A stretch of DNA of 64,000 bases from Nymphaea colorata (Eukaryota > Streptophyta > Magnoliopsida > Nymphaeales > Nymphaeaceae). The DNA lies in assembly GCF_008831285.2 (NCBI RefSeq), contig NC_045140.1:17482370-17546369 (forward strand), written 5' to 3'. A model generated the notes under the pieces. The model ran no database searches. It was not told the DNA's origin and saw only the letters and a program-made list of their open reading frames with translations. Below, one piece after another: positions 48,568-60,800 of this stretch. Numbering within the stretch: the stretch's first letter is position 1; each line of letters begins with the position of its first letter. Both the position numbers and the translations under genes were made by a program.

Positions 48568-49162
48568 AGTTCCTGCAACTTGACAAGAACTAACTCTTAG
48601 AGAAATAGACCGATGCAACTACAGGGAATATCAAATGGGTTATGACTGAAAATCTTGTTTATTCATGAAGCAGAGCAGACTAAGTTCATGAACTCTCTGC
48701 TTTTTTTCGTATCTGAGATTGTGAAAGGGCAAAACTGGTGGGGAGTGCTTAGAGTGGATGAACTCGAGCCCACCACGGAGGCATTAGCGAAGTGTCTTCA
48801 TCTTCGTCGCGTAGGGCAGTGTGGATGGATCAGGTGTAGCTAGCGCCTGCTGTGTGCTCCAGGTTGATCGCACTGTTCCTTGACGTCTGTTGCAGGACGA
48901 CACGTTTGGAATTAAGAAAACTTTATTTTTTCCCCAGTTTGTCTTCACATGAATGTTTCTTTACATTTATTAACACCGTCTTTTCTTTTCGAAGCTGGAT
49001 ATACCTTGGGCTGGGTTTTGAGATGACAGATACAGGCATACAGCGAGAAGCTCAGAAAGTACTCTTGTTCAGTGAAGACGATAAAGGAGAACTTAGCTTC
49101 CTACATAGTGCCATGCGAGATCAGAACAAGTATTTGGATTTTTTTCCTAGTCGGATTTCAAA

Positions 49163-49560
49163 ACTGTTTTTAGTCTTCACTTTTTACAAATCATGAATAT
49201 GAAGTGAAGTGGTCAAGGAGCACAATAATCATATTATTGAAATCAAAAGAGAAACTTCAAGGTGTAAAATTTTTTCAGGTAACGGATATTTGTAATAGCT
49301 AGTTTGTGCTTATAGCCTTACGCAGTTCATGCAGATGAAATTAATTGATTCATATACAAACTGTTTTTATCCTCAGTTTTTACAAATAATGAATATGAAT
49401 TCAGATGGTCAAGGAGAATGGGAAGCATGTTATTGAAAGATCAAAGGAGAAACGATTAAAATTTGTCAGGTAACAGATATACATTCTTATGGAGGCATGT
49501 AATAGCTAGTTTGTGCTTATACCACAGTTTCATGCAGATGAAATTAATTATTCATATAAA
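49163..49560. repeat. Two-copy imperfect tandem duplication of about 200 bases
   Basis: Unit 1 (49163-49359) and unit 2 (49360-49560) share ACTGTTTTTA, TTTTTACAAAT-ATGAATATGAA, GGTCAAGGAG, TTGTCAGGTAAC-like words, TAATAGCTAGTTTGTGCTTATA and CATGCAGATGAAATTAATT in the same order and orientation. It is 0.6-1 kb upstream of the LEC1-type NF-YB start. Confidence 0.8.
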
Positions 49561-50511
49561 ATGGACAATGAAGTGTAGGAAAACAAGGATTATGTTTCCT
49601 TCTGCAGTATCAGCAGAGGCTTCTGTAATTTGGTCACCCTTGTGCAGTATCAGGAGAGAGTCTAAGATATAATCTATACATCTTTCAACCGAACAATTTC
49701 AATCTTTACGAAATATCAAAGATCTGAAATATGGAGATCTATGAAATCAAAATCTCAGGTTACCTAAAATATTAGATCCAGGCAAGCAAAATTAACCCTC
49801 CCGAGTTACTAATAGGAAGAGAGTTTTCTTTCTTGGCTGGTACCAACATCTTTTACCTATAATCTAAGAAGACCGCTTCTTAAAATTTTCTGCTAAAGAA
49901 CACATTCGTCGTTAAAACTATCAAATAAACACTCATGAGCAAACACATGCTGGTTGTTCTTGTTACTGACGCCAATAGGCCGATCATTTTTCAACAAATA
50001 TGTGGCCAATTATCACTTATTCCTGTAGTGAAAGGCCTGGAAAAAACTTGGGTACTAATTAAAGAAACCAAAACTGTAACTGTAATTTCCCCCCATGCTT
50101 TACTAATCAGAATTGTACGTTTCTTTGCTCTTGTTGAATTTACTACCAAAAAATAATGTTGAAAAAAGTTCACGGCTTCAAACCAGTGTTCTGATCATAA
50201 TTAGCCTGAAAATGGGCTGATCTGAACTGAATTAATTGGCCGATTCAGGAGTACCACACGACAGCTCTAAACTATTTTTTGATATATCTTATCTTTCATA
50301 TTTAATTATTTTACATATTTTTCATTTTTTTAATGAAATAATGTTTTTTCCAGTACCTGAATTAGTATATCGGCCCCAAACCAGCAGCGCCGCCGATTCG
50401 GTTCACAAACGGAATTTTGCAACACTGCTTCAAGCCTTTGTTTTTATGTAGGACTATTATTAAAAAAATCATAGAGTCGGCTTTTTGTGTTTTTTTGGGC
50501 AGAAAAATAAC

Positions 50512-50876
50512 CATGCAAACGCACCTACTACTACACATGTACAAATTAAGTCGAGCCATGCACGAGTGGGGCCGGTCCCGGCCATGCAGGACAAGTACCC
50601 GTACGTGAAGTCATCCATGAGGCAGGGGCCGAGCCGAGGGGTGCAAGCATGCACCACGCACACTGCTACTTACGACTTGGCGCTAGGGGGACTTCACTGC
50701 CAGAATCGAGTCGCTTTTGTCTTTGTAATAAATCGCAGCGCAGAGGCTTCGGTCTGCTTTTGAGAGGCCGAGATTCTTGGGGAGCTCCACAGCCAATTTG
50801 AATGCAGCAGCAGCAGCAGCTGGTGTTTGTGCTGCGGCTACGGGCCAGTTGGCGTTAACCAAACGGCATGCATGCA
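50512..50876. promoter_or_regulatory. Cluster of RY (CATGCA) motifs upstream of the LEC1-type gene
   Basis: CATGCA occurs at 50512, 50557, 50583, 50648, 50867 and 50871, the last two overlapping as CATGCATGCA. RY motifs are the binding sites of B3 factors of the ABI3/FUS3/LEC2 group, which act with LEC1 in seed development. The cluster is about 2-2.3 kb upstream of the NF-YB start, which is distant for a plant promoter. The link is inference from motif and neighbour. Confidence 0.35.
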
Positions 50877-52556
50877 AAAATAAAATAGTATTTTTTTTTG
50901 GGGGGGGGGGGGTGGGGGGAATCAAATTTCCAAAGAATCCAAAAGGCAGGAATCCACTTTTTCTTCTTTTCCGGTGATTTTTTCTTGTTTTCCGGTGAAC
51001 AGTATTTCATATTACGCAATCATCTCTCAAGCTATCATCTCCCAATGTATCAAAGTTGTTTTTGATATTTTGGGTGGCACTGGTTGTGTTTGAAGTCACC
51101 TCCGTTATGTTTCAACACTTACATATCATCTTCATTTTCCATTTTACAGTAAAAAGAGTTCATATTATATGCCATAGAAGCTCTAAACTAGCTACCTATC
51201 AATCCCTACGTCATCAGTTGTGCCAACTCTCTGAAAATTTACATTTTAAGCAGTTTTAGGCAGCGAACGAACAAAAGGACTAATCCCCCTTCGACGGAAA
51301 GGGAGAAAAAAGAAAAGACGTGCTTGGGAAGAGCACCGGTGTTTAAATTAGTGAGATAAGATAGTTATTTAAACAACTGACTTTTCTTTCTAAACGCCAA
51401 AGGTGGAAAGGTACTGAAAGAACTAAAATTTCTTAAGAGAAGAACAGGCATGCAAAACAGAAAAGGTGATTGGTTTATTACTTGTTTTGGAAAATAAATG
51501 AGTCTTCTTTCCTAAAATTTGCATTACTTTGCACCTTCTTTGAATGACCACTAACTATCTCAAAGCATTTATTTTATGAAATATTTATTCGGGGCTTCAT
51601 ATTATGTGGTAATGATCATATCAATACACACAAGGGCCTGCATTACTTCATATTATTTTCATTTATCCTACATAAAGAAATTTAAAAAATTATATTTTGA
51701 CTTCTGTCAAAATGTTGAACCTATAATTCTTAGCTCCCCTCATAAATACACATTACTCAGTAGGCCTAATCAGGGCAGCCTAAATGTCAATCTGCTTTTG
51801 ATCTCATAGTCGAGCCCCTTTTGCTGAAAAGATAAACCTTCATGAGATGGATTCGAGGTCACAGGTCTCCCGTAAAAATTTCAAGATATAGATTAGAGTT
51901 TCCATTTTTCTTCAAGAAGCTATTGAAAATTGAGTTCTCGTGATGCATCTCCCCAAATATAAATAAACGAAGTGAAAAAAAAAAACTTAAGGAAAAATGC
52001 CATTGGGTGCGTAAGTGCGTGCCTGTGATCTATATATCTATAATATTATATAACGCGCTCGAAAGCCAGCTGACTATTGGACTTCATGCACACACGAGTC
52101 TTCTACCTTCTATACATTTCATGGTTATTTTTTTAGAGCATTTATGAAACTTGAACATCCGGTGAGCCGGCCGTTCATATTCAATTGGACCTACCGCGAG
52201 GAAACACGTAGTCCCCTCCCAGTAAAATTTGGTCCTGAATTTCTTCACCTCGGGAAGACCTTTCAAATCCACCGCAGGGCCTTAGGCAGATGTTCTCATA
52301 ATGCAGGGAGGGAAGATCGACTACATTTACTCGTTCAATTTAATTTCCGCATAAATGCAACAATCATGAAGATAAGGAAGGCAATGCATGCCATGCAAAA
52401 TAATCATAACATCGCCCCGGCTCATTTGCTAGTGCTAATGGTTGGTAGGCAGCTGGTTCTTGATTCAGATCTCATAAAATAAATGGTCTTCAGGAATTTG
52501 AAACGCCGGAAGTAATTAGTCCCACGGCCCAAGATAGTTTCTAAAAACCAGAATAT

Positions 52557-52889
52557 GAACATACATGTAAGAGAGAAAGAGAGGGGAAGGTGAGGAGAGG
52601 GAGAGAAATATTAAAATAACAACCATCAACCCATCTGTTAATGTGAAGATACATAATACATATGAAAAAAAGAGAAAGGAGGGGGAGAGGGAGCGGGAGA
52701 GACTGAAGAGCACTATCAGCCCGCAACTCTTAATACAAAGATACATGAGAGAGGGAAAGAGAGAGAGAGGGAGGCGGAGAATACTGGAATATCACCCATC
52801 AACCCAACTCTCAATGTAAAGATACACGAGAGACAGGTGGGGAGGGAAGCGGGGATTAGAATAACACTCATCAACCAACTATTAATGCT
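52557..52889. repeat. Minisatellite, four units of about 70-92 bases
   Basis: Units start near 52557, 52648, 52740 and 52821. Each has a GATACATGAGAG-like start (the first ATACATGTAAGAG), a purine-rich GAGAGGGAG tract, then an ATCAACC-type word (diverged to ATCAGCC in the second unit) and a C(T/A)NTTAATG-like end. Copies differ by substitutions and small length changes, mostly in the purine tract. Confidence 0.75.
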
Positions 52890-53625
52890 ATCAGGAGAGT
52901 AGCAACCACAGAAATCGAAATCGAGTGATTATAAACTCATTCGATAATGTATCCTATCGAACCAGCTACGATATGAAGAGTTGCATGCTCTCTGCTTTGA
53001 TGCTGTTAGTACTATAAAAGTTCAATGCCCTGCAAGGAGGCGAAAGAGAAGCGGAAATCCCATAGAGGAGACGGTGTACTTACTTTGGTTCGTTATAGAG
53101 TAATACCCTTCACTCTTCAGCCAGCGGAGCAATGAGTAAGGAAAAGAAAAAAGGTGGAGCATGCGGATCAATGGCATGGCCATTCTTTTTCTTTTAGTTT
53201 TCTGCTATTTTGTTTCAAAAGGATGCTCAACCAAATAGAAAGCAGAAAGGAAAAAATAAAGGAGTTGCTTGAAAGAGAAGATACGAAGAAAAACGGGAAA
53301 TGGAGACGACGTCGGAGCATTTTCCGGTTTGAGGAGATTAAACGCATTTTGTCTTCTTCTTCTTCGTCTCTTCATCTTCCTGTCTAGCACAACTTTCTCT
53401 CTTTCTGCAGTAAAAGTTGCTATGAATGTATTTATTCTCTCTCTTTCGTGATTTTCTTTATTGTGAGGAGAGATACCATCTTAGTGTCAACGGAGTCGAG
53501 TATTGAGAGAGAGGGAGAAGCGGTGAACGGGTTCAGAAGGCAAATGAGAGGGAGGGTTGTCTGTAAAGAAAGCAGAAAAAAACAGAGGTGCTACGAGAGA
53601 GAAGAAAGGGAAAGAGAAGTTGTAC
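52890..53625. other. Spacer with purine/pyrimidine-rich stretches
   Basis: Nothing is firmly supported. If the possible minus-strand gene starting at 53700 is real, its introns and later exons would fall here, but I could not identify a second exon. TTC/GAA-rich runs lie near 53340-53360. Confidence 0.4.
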
Positions 53626-53700
53626 CTCGCCAGCCATTGGCGTCGGAGATGGGCCTCTGGTGGCGGTTGTTGCCGGAAGACGACCCTCCTCCTCCGCCAT
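53626..53700 (-). CDS. Possible first coding exon of an unidentified gene
   Basis: An ATG at 53700 opens 25 codons (MAEEEGRLPATTATRGPSPT and five more) ending at GAG followed by a GTACAA donor. It lies 71 bases downstream of a good TATA box on the same strand. Unspliced, the frame continues to 53533 through a pyrimidine-rich stretch that looks like intron. I do not recognise the protein and found no second exon, so this is a hypothesis resting on promoter spacing. Confidence 0.25.
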
Positions 53701-53770
53701 GCAGCTGCGACCACGCTCCTCCTCCTCTTCCCTCCATTCGAACCTTCGGTCGCCTCCTCTCCCTCTCCCT

Positions 53771-53801
53771 CTATTTATAAGTCCCCGATATTTTACACGT
53801 G
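53771..53801 (-). promoter_or_regulatory. Core promoter with G-box and TATA box
   Basis: On the minus strand GCCACGTGT (CACGTG at 53796-53801) is followed 16 bases later by TATAAATAG (53771-53779). This is a canonical plant layout for an ABA- or light-responsive promoter. A start ATG lies 71 bases beyond the TATA box. Confidence 0.45.
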
Positions 53802-53829
53802 GCGTAGATGGCGGTGGAAACAAGAAAGG

Positions 53830-56800
53830 CGCAATTAATTCAAAAACCCGACGCAACGCATGCCTATGACACCACCCTCCCTTTTTAGATATTTTACATT
53901 TATACCCTCCCCCTAAATCTTTGCCTGGAAATATTATTGGCTCATCGCACCGTCGGACTCAAGAGATCGACGGCCGAGATGGAAGGCGGCACTATGCCTC
54001 GCGAGGCAGAGGACTTGACTTTACACGGAGGCCGTTCGATTCTGAAGATCCAACGGTTTTCGCTAGATCGCCTCACCATGGTGCACCTTGGAAAGCGGAC
54101 TCGTTCCCCCGAGGTTGTTTGATTCGAGGACTCATGTTTCGTGGATGAATCAAACATGGGACTTCAAGAACAGGGACTGCATGACTCATGTTGTGTGAAA
54201 CCAACCCCTGTTATTAATCAAGATTCAAATGTTATGTGGCCATACATTTGTTGCTATGGCAAAGTTTATTCATTCACATATTGGTTGTCTTCAACCATTT
54301 GTTTATTTCCATACTTCTGCCCTCAAACCATCATTGATTTGCTTAGTGCATTTCTATCAGGATTCTGACCTTAAATTCATGAATCTTAGGGATCTCACAT
54401 CACCGTGGATCAGCCTCATGTTCTCTGATCTCCATTAAACTTGCATGAAGTTCTTGGCCACATTCCTAATATGATATACAAGTTCATATCTGTTTACAAC
54501 TTCTGTCATGATAATAATATCCTTTTCGAATTTTAACTTATCCGCCTCATGAAAAAGGAAGTCATGCATGGGAAAGCTAAACATGATCTACATCAGATTT
54601 ATCTTCATGCGTAGTAGTTATCCAACACTGAAGTGGCTATGAGAGGAGATGAACCACAGTGGATGGATTGCACTGGGCAACTTGAGCATTTAGCTTTTTC
54701 TATTGTGTGTTGAACAATATCTAACATTGCTCTTCCTGTTCCGAATAATTTTAGACAAAATGAACTACATGATGTTCGTTAACAATGTCAAATAGAAAGA
54801 AGTAGCACCTACAAGAATCAAACTAGACAGCACGACACTCATGCCGACCAGCTATACAGACTTAGAATGGAAGGCGTTTGACACATTCCTTTTAAAAGAT
54901 AGCATGGACAAGGTAATAATTTCTATTGTGCAACCTTTGATGAACAATGCTTCCCATTCTGAAAGGAAAGTTCTTCCAAAAAAAAGAGTTTGTGTCCCAC
55001 CATTCCTTCTCCACTAATTGTGACCCAAACTGCCTACTTCTTTGACGTTCCCTGTGTTAATCCTCTCTCTCATAATACATCCAATCTCACCTTCTCCTCC
55101 CATGCCACCTGCTCAACATTCACCTACTCTTAGCCCTCGTTTACACCCATTCCCTCGTTGGGCCGAGTCAGAAGGATGGGCATATGTTTAGAAACATTTA
55201 TAACTAGAGGGGCACCTATATATATATATATATATAAGTAAATATTCAATTTGCCAATGCAAAAATAAAGCAATGTTAAAGAACTCGTGTGACCAACAGC
55301 CCACACCAATTCTCTCATCTTGTGGTCACAAGATATTAAGAAGGCACTAGATCAGGAACAGAGCCAGAAATTGTTTTGTCGTAGGAGCCAAACTATAGTT
55401 TTAAAAATTTAACAAAGACCAAAATAGAAATTTTTAAATTTTTTATATACGTTAAACTAAAAACGTTTGAAATTTACATTTGTTTTTTTCAATTTTGAAA
55501 ATCCGTGAACATTCTACGACATGCTTTGCGACATGTTTGTTTCCGTTTTTTCGGCTGACCTGTTTTGAATGTTTTTTTAATAAAAAACATTTTTTTATGG
55601 TACTAACAAAAACGTTAAAAGGGAAAAGAATAAATCTTGTGCTGTAACTCCTCAATCTATTACAGAGATTCTGCCTGCTCTAGAGCCCGACAGTTTTGGC
55701 TCGGTACATCTTGTAAGACAAATATAAATAATGGAGATTTTGGATACAATATTTTTTTATCTTTGAACAGCATTAAAACCTTGTTCTTCTTCTCCTTCCC
55801 TAACACCTTTGAACATAGTTTGGCATTAGGTGGATATCATTGGCTTTATGGTGATGGAGTGTTTGATAGCAGAAAATGTTTCAACAGCTGAAACAAGTAG
55901 GTCGCCCGAGAAGTAAAAGTTCTCAGAAAAGAAATTGAAGTTCACAACCCCGAGAAAAAAATTTGGCGATTTAAAAGTTTTGCCCGGTAGAATTTTTGCG
56001 CCCAGTTAAATAAAGCACACTCGAAAATTCACCTGGCTACCAAACGCCTCTTATTAATCTCTTTCGACTTTCTTCACCTGAACGATCGATCTGGATTGCG
56101 AAGCCTCACTCAATTGGGTTCAGTGCAATGTTCTCATCTACAATTTCATTCTTGTAGGTTGATTACACACACAAAATTATAAGGGTTCATCTCCAATTTG
56201 ATGAAAAATGCTTAATTTAAACTTAACCATGAGAAAACATTTTTTCTCAAGATAAAAAATGGAAAGAAAAAGGCCTGTATGTGAAGAATAGCTTATTAAG
56301 ACCCGAAATCTCATCATGCAGAAAAACTATTTCCACCACAACTTTCCTTGTGTGTGTGTGTTTTTTTTTTTTTCAACATGGATTTTTGGATCAAATTGGA
56401 TGAACAAAAGATCCAGCGGATTCATGGAACTTGAGTTGGAACCCGGTCGTTTTTCAATCGCTAGAAATATTAATACTATTCAAATGGCCAAATAAAAACA
56501 ACAAAAAAACTGTAAAATATAAAATCAACAAAAATGACATACGACAATAGAACCGGCGTTTGACCGATTCAAAATTGTGTCCCTATCAATTCAACTTCTT
56601 CTATGGAAAAGATCATGCATATTAAAACACTGAGAAATTCACTTTCTAAACCAGGAGGACGAATGAAGGTGTTAAATGCTTCAACCTTACAGAAACTACA
56701 GGGTAGCCTTATTCCATTCCAAACAGGGTAAAAAAAGAAAAAGAGATTGGCAAGCTGTGGGGGAAGAAGAAAGAGAGAGGCGAAGAGATAGGGGAGAGAT

Positions 56801-57870
56801 TATATATACTCACATGAATGTACATCATTTAACATATGTAGTTTTAACTTTTAAGTGTTCTCCCAAAGTCTACTCACATGAATGAAAAATGTTTATAAAT
56901 TGAAAAGAACAGGAGACATTTTGATATACTACTGAAGAAAATTTAAAAATGGAAATGTGACGCATAAAACACCGATACTGTTAATTAAATCCTCATAAAA
57001 TGTAATCTAACGCATCAGATTCTCATTTTTAAAATTTGTTTGCTTCTTAATAGTCCCACCTATCCACACGTGCAGTTGGATCTGGGGAAAGCGACCTAAA
57101 AAGTAAAACAGTTTGAGAAGCTGAACAACCATTTGAAGACAAACCCGAAGAACTATATTTTCTGGGTAAAACAGGCGCGATATTACAAGTAGGACTGGTG
57201 AACATGAGACGAGCTACTTGCTGGTCAAGGTACATCAAACAGGGCCGGCGAGCAGAAAATAAAAACAAGAGTTTAGATGGATTTTTCCAGTAAACAACCA
57301 TCAACAGCCAAAGAAAGCATAAATCATTTATGGGACAACTGGTTCGGTTTTAATTCCACAAAAGAGCTTCATTGTACTGAGTTTGTTCTTACAGGTTCTA
57401 TATTTTCCTGACTAATGGCAAATGAGCCATACGTTTAATGCCCAGCCGGAATAAAACAAATGGGTCAATATCATATATAGATCTCTATTGCCTTTTCCGT
57501 GTGGGTAGGACTGAACACTTCTCAATTTGAAAGCTTATGGAAAGCCGCACGATTTACGTTTTTCAAAGTGATAAAGCTTAAGTATATGTTTTTATTTGGC
57601 ATTTTTAGAACCACTTTGAAGACATAGATAACGTACCATTGAACATCGAAATGTATGTGTACACAGACATGACAGCATATGAACAAAATTTTTCTATTTT
57701 CATTGAATTTCCTATTCATTTCCATTTACAGATGAATCAGATAGGCAACGCCCAGACTGAGACATGCTGGTGATCTACATAATTTAGAAGGCACAATGCT
57801 ATACACTGTGACAATTGATGCCTCATTGCCATTTATAATATTATAAAAAATGATACAAAAAATGCAAAGC
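53830..57870. other. Intergenic spacer and ABC1K 3' side
   Basis: No gene is supported. The word GGAACAGAGCCAGAAATTG near 55356 looks like a MITE end. A TA tract lies at 55217-55236 and GT/T tracts near 56351-56373. A minus-strand open frame at 57047-57304 is Ser-rich with no recognisable family. The last few hundred bases before 57871 probably hold the ABC1K 3' untranslated region; AATAAA reads on the minus strand near 57591. Confidence 0.45.
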
Positions 57871-60800
57871 CTATATCATCTTCTCAAACTTGTCCAACTT
57901 TTGCACTCTTTGCATGGAGTAAGCAAACAACGTCATGAAGATGCCTGTATGACCAGAACCAGCAAAGCAGAAGTCAGGAAGCAACTCACATCAGAAAGTG
58001 CATTTACTACAAACTAACAGGGAGAAACTGAAGGTTGAGTGGATATTCAACAAAGAGTAGTGGCCTTCTTCCAATTCTATAAGACGTCCTCAAGAGACGA
58101 GAGAACTGGACTCAGGTACTAGTTGGATTTTGGCTTTAATTATCTGTCATCCATACCTAATTGGTGGAGGGCTTTGCATCGATGTGTGTTATACGAAAGC
58201 ATCAAACGAGGGAAAGGGGTCACTTACTTGCACCAATAAAGGATCCATTTGCAACTACTTGATTCCCCTGGAGGCTTAGGCTAATTCCAACATTGAGCAG
58301 AGTTCCCCCTAGCACGGTATAAACTGTGGCCATTTGCATTATTGATGCCCTTCGAGCTGCTCTTTCTGCCTGTGTTATTAGTCAATTAACATGATAAATC
58401 AAACTTGATATGGTTTGAAATACCTCATACAAATTAACCTAGCAAGGTAGTAGAGTAAGCTATATTTATTTAATTTCCCTCAATTGATAATCAAACTGAG
58501 GTTTGATAAACATGCTTAACATTAGGGGATTACAGATCGTTTCTGAGCATTAACATGTTATTTCTTTTGCACAAGCAGATAAAAGACGCATATTTACCTA
58601 GTGAACCTCTATATTTTCATCACATGAAAATGCACATACCTCAAGTACACGCACACGAAGTTTAAGATCACCAGATTCAAGTTGTTTGACAAATTCTTCT
58701 ATTCGCTGAACTCTGTAAGGCATGGAGATGGTGGAAGCTCTAGCCTGCACCAAACAGAACCTCTTTTATTAACCAAGTGTCAACTAAAGGGACCTTCTAA
58801 TAAAGTATGTCACAAAGTGAAGAACCAAAATTTTCAGCCAATCCATCATCCATATAAAGAAAAACAAAATCCTGCCAGCTAAAATCAGATTGAAGTTAAC
58901 ACAGAAATGTCGGACAAAGAATGATTAATGATATCATCATAAGCTTGAACTCCCAACTGTAATTTTCCGTCTTCTAGGTAGGCTTCAAACCACTGACATC
59001 CACAATCGTGCTGCACTTGTCTTGCGGCTTTACCCACACAATTGCTCCAAAAGAGGATACCAAGTGTAACACAAAATAACACCAAGTATTGTAGCCAAAA
59101 TTATACATATCCTCAAGCTCCATCTTGTGAATGCTTCAGGGTCCCAGGAAAGTGATATTAGGATTTTCCAACATCAGTTTTCAGCTTAAAACCCAGTTCA
59201 GCTCACTTGACATTTTCAACAAATCTTTTGCTCAGATGCATGAATATAGCTGTTTATTATCTGGAAGCCACAACAATGATTTGTAAAAAAACACCTAAGC
59301 AGTAAGCAGAAGGTTTCCGGGGACAAGATGGAAGCCAAAACATAAATCTATGCAACACAATCAACAGATTAATTAAATCAAGTTTGGCAAAGGAATATTA
59401 GTAATTGGAAATTCAAACAGTAAGAAATACAAAAAGCCAACGACACCCCTTGCATAAACTACTGAAAGCTAAAAGAAGCATCAGAAGCAGAACTTCCGAT
59501 GCTGAAGACACCAGCAGCCACAATTAGTATCACTAACACATAAGAAGAAGCATATTCAAAGGCGTAGAAGAAAGTAGCTTTCCAATCCAAAGATCACGTG
59601 CATGAAGTATGTAGGTGTCCAGACTCTCCTAAGATAAATTAACAGATGTTGAGGCCATTAAACTGGTCAAGAAGAAACAATTACTTACATACGTCTTAGA
59701 ATAAGACTCAGACGTACCAGGAGAGAGGTAAACAATGTGGATTTGGGTCAGATGTCTCTAATGTAAAACTATGGAATCAATTGAGAATCAGGTTGAGTTG
59801 GTGTAAAAAATTGACCTAATAGGATACAATTAAATTTTATATAAAAATCCATTCAGACGCTATACATGCAAGATGTGCAAAGCATGCATTGACTTTTCAA
59901 ATATCAGTTCTTACTGAACTAGATATGGAATGAAAAATCCAATTAAGTGCTTACTTTTCACAATTAGCACTTTCTTGCAAACATGCACTTGCACAGCACG
60001 GTTTAACCATCACGCCTGCAATTTCAATTATGCGCTGCATGATACATTCTTTTTTTTTTCCCCTCGAGATTCAGTTCTCAGTTTGTCCATTCCATTTTAT
60101 GAATTCCAGTGGAAGATATGGATGTGGATTTTAGCTTAGCAGTTAGATTCTGATTCAATTTATGGAATAGTCTACCAGACATTGCATCCAATTGGAACTA
60201 AGAGAATATGTGATTAATCAGATTTGGCATAGCAAACATCTGAACCAAATCCAACCTGCGTAAATCCATATCGACCAGATTTAATAAAAGAAACTTGAAA
60301 ATGAGGTGCACTCACATATTACCAAGGCAAGTTTTGTTGTAGTCAGTAAAAATTTCAAAATAATTACCTCGAGCATGTTTCAATATTTCCATTTTGAAAT
60401 ATTTCAATAGCCCATACACTAAACATGAAATGAACTTATACCAATTAATGTGCAAATAACAACGAGCCTGAAAATGTTATGACTTTATCACGGAATTGCA
60501 ACAACTATAAGGGGTGAAATGTTCTGAGGTGTTGAAAATACAAATAGCTTTCTCCCTTTTCATTGTTTGAGAAGTTCTTTACTTGCTAGCATTTTCGTGA
60601 AAATTACTTGGAAACCATTAATAACCTAAGGTTCTACCTCATCAAGATATACCCAAGAAAGATATTTATGGCTGTGACTGAAACTAAGACACAGTACTAA
60701 GTTTATAGAAGTCATTACATCATCTGCTTGCCTCCGCAGTTCTTGAACAAGGTATGCTCCATTTACCCGCTTTTGTCTAGAGTCTAATAATTCCTGCGTT

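Larger units (their letters stand above)
48619..52556. other. Spacer upstream of the NF-YB gene
   Basis: No confident gene lies here. The contents are a 200-base tandem duplication at 49163-49560, the RY-motif cluster near 50.5-50.9 kb, and a run of about 13 Gs at 50900-50913. A minus-strand open frame at 52084-52272 reads GLPEVKKFRTKFYWEG and is of unknown origin. Confidence 0.5.

Noticed and set aside
48852..49196. A 114-codon plus-strand frame upstream of the NF-YB gene
   Set aside because: It has no recognisable domain and runs into the start of the 200-base tandem duplication; there is no promoter or homology support.
57047..57304. A Ser-rich 85-codon minus-strand frame below ABC1K
   Set aside because: The ABC1K stop at 57871 closes that protein with the family's usual ending, and nothing links this frame to an exon.
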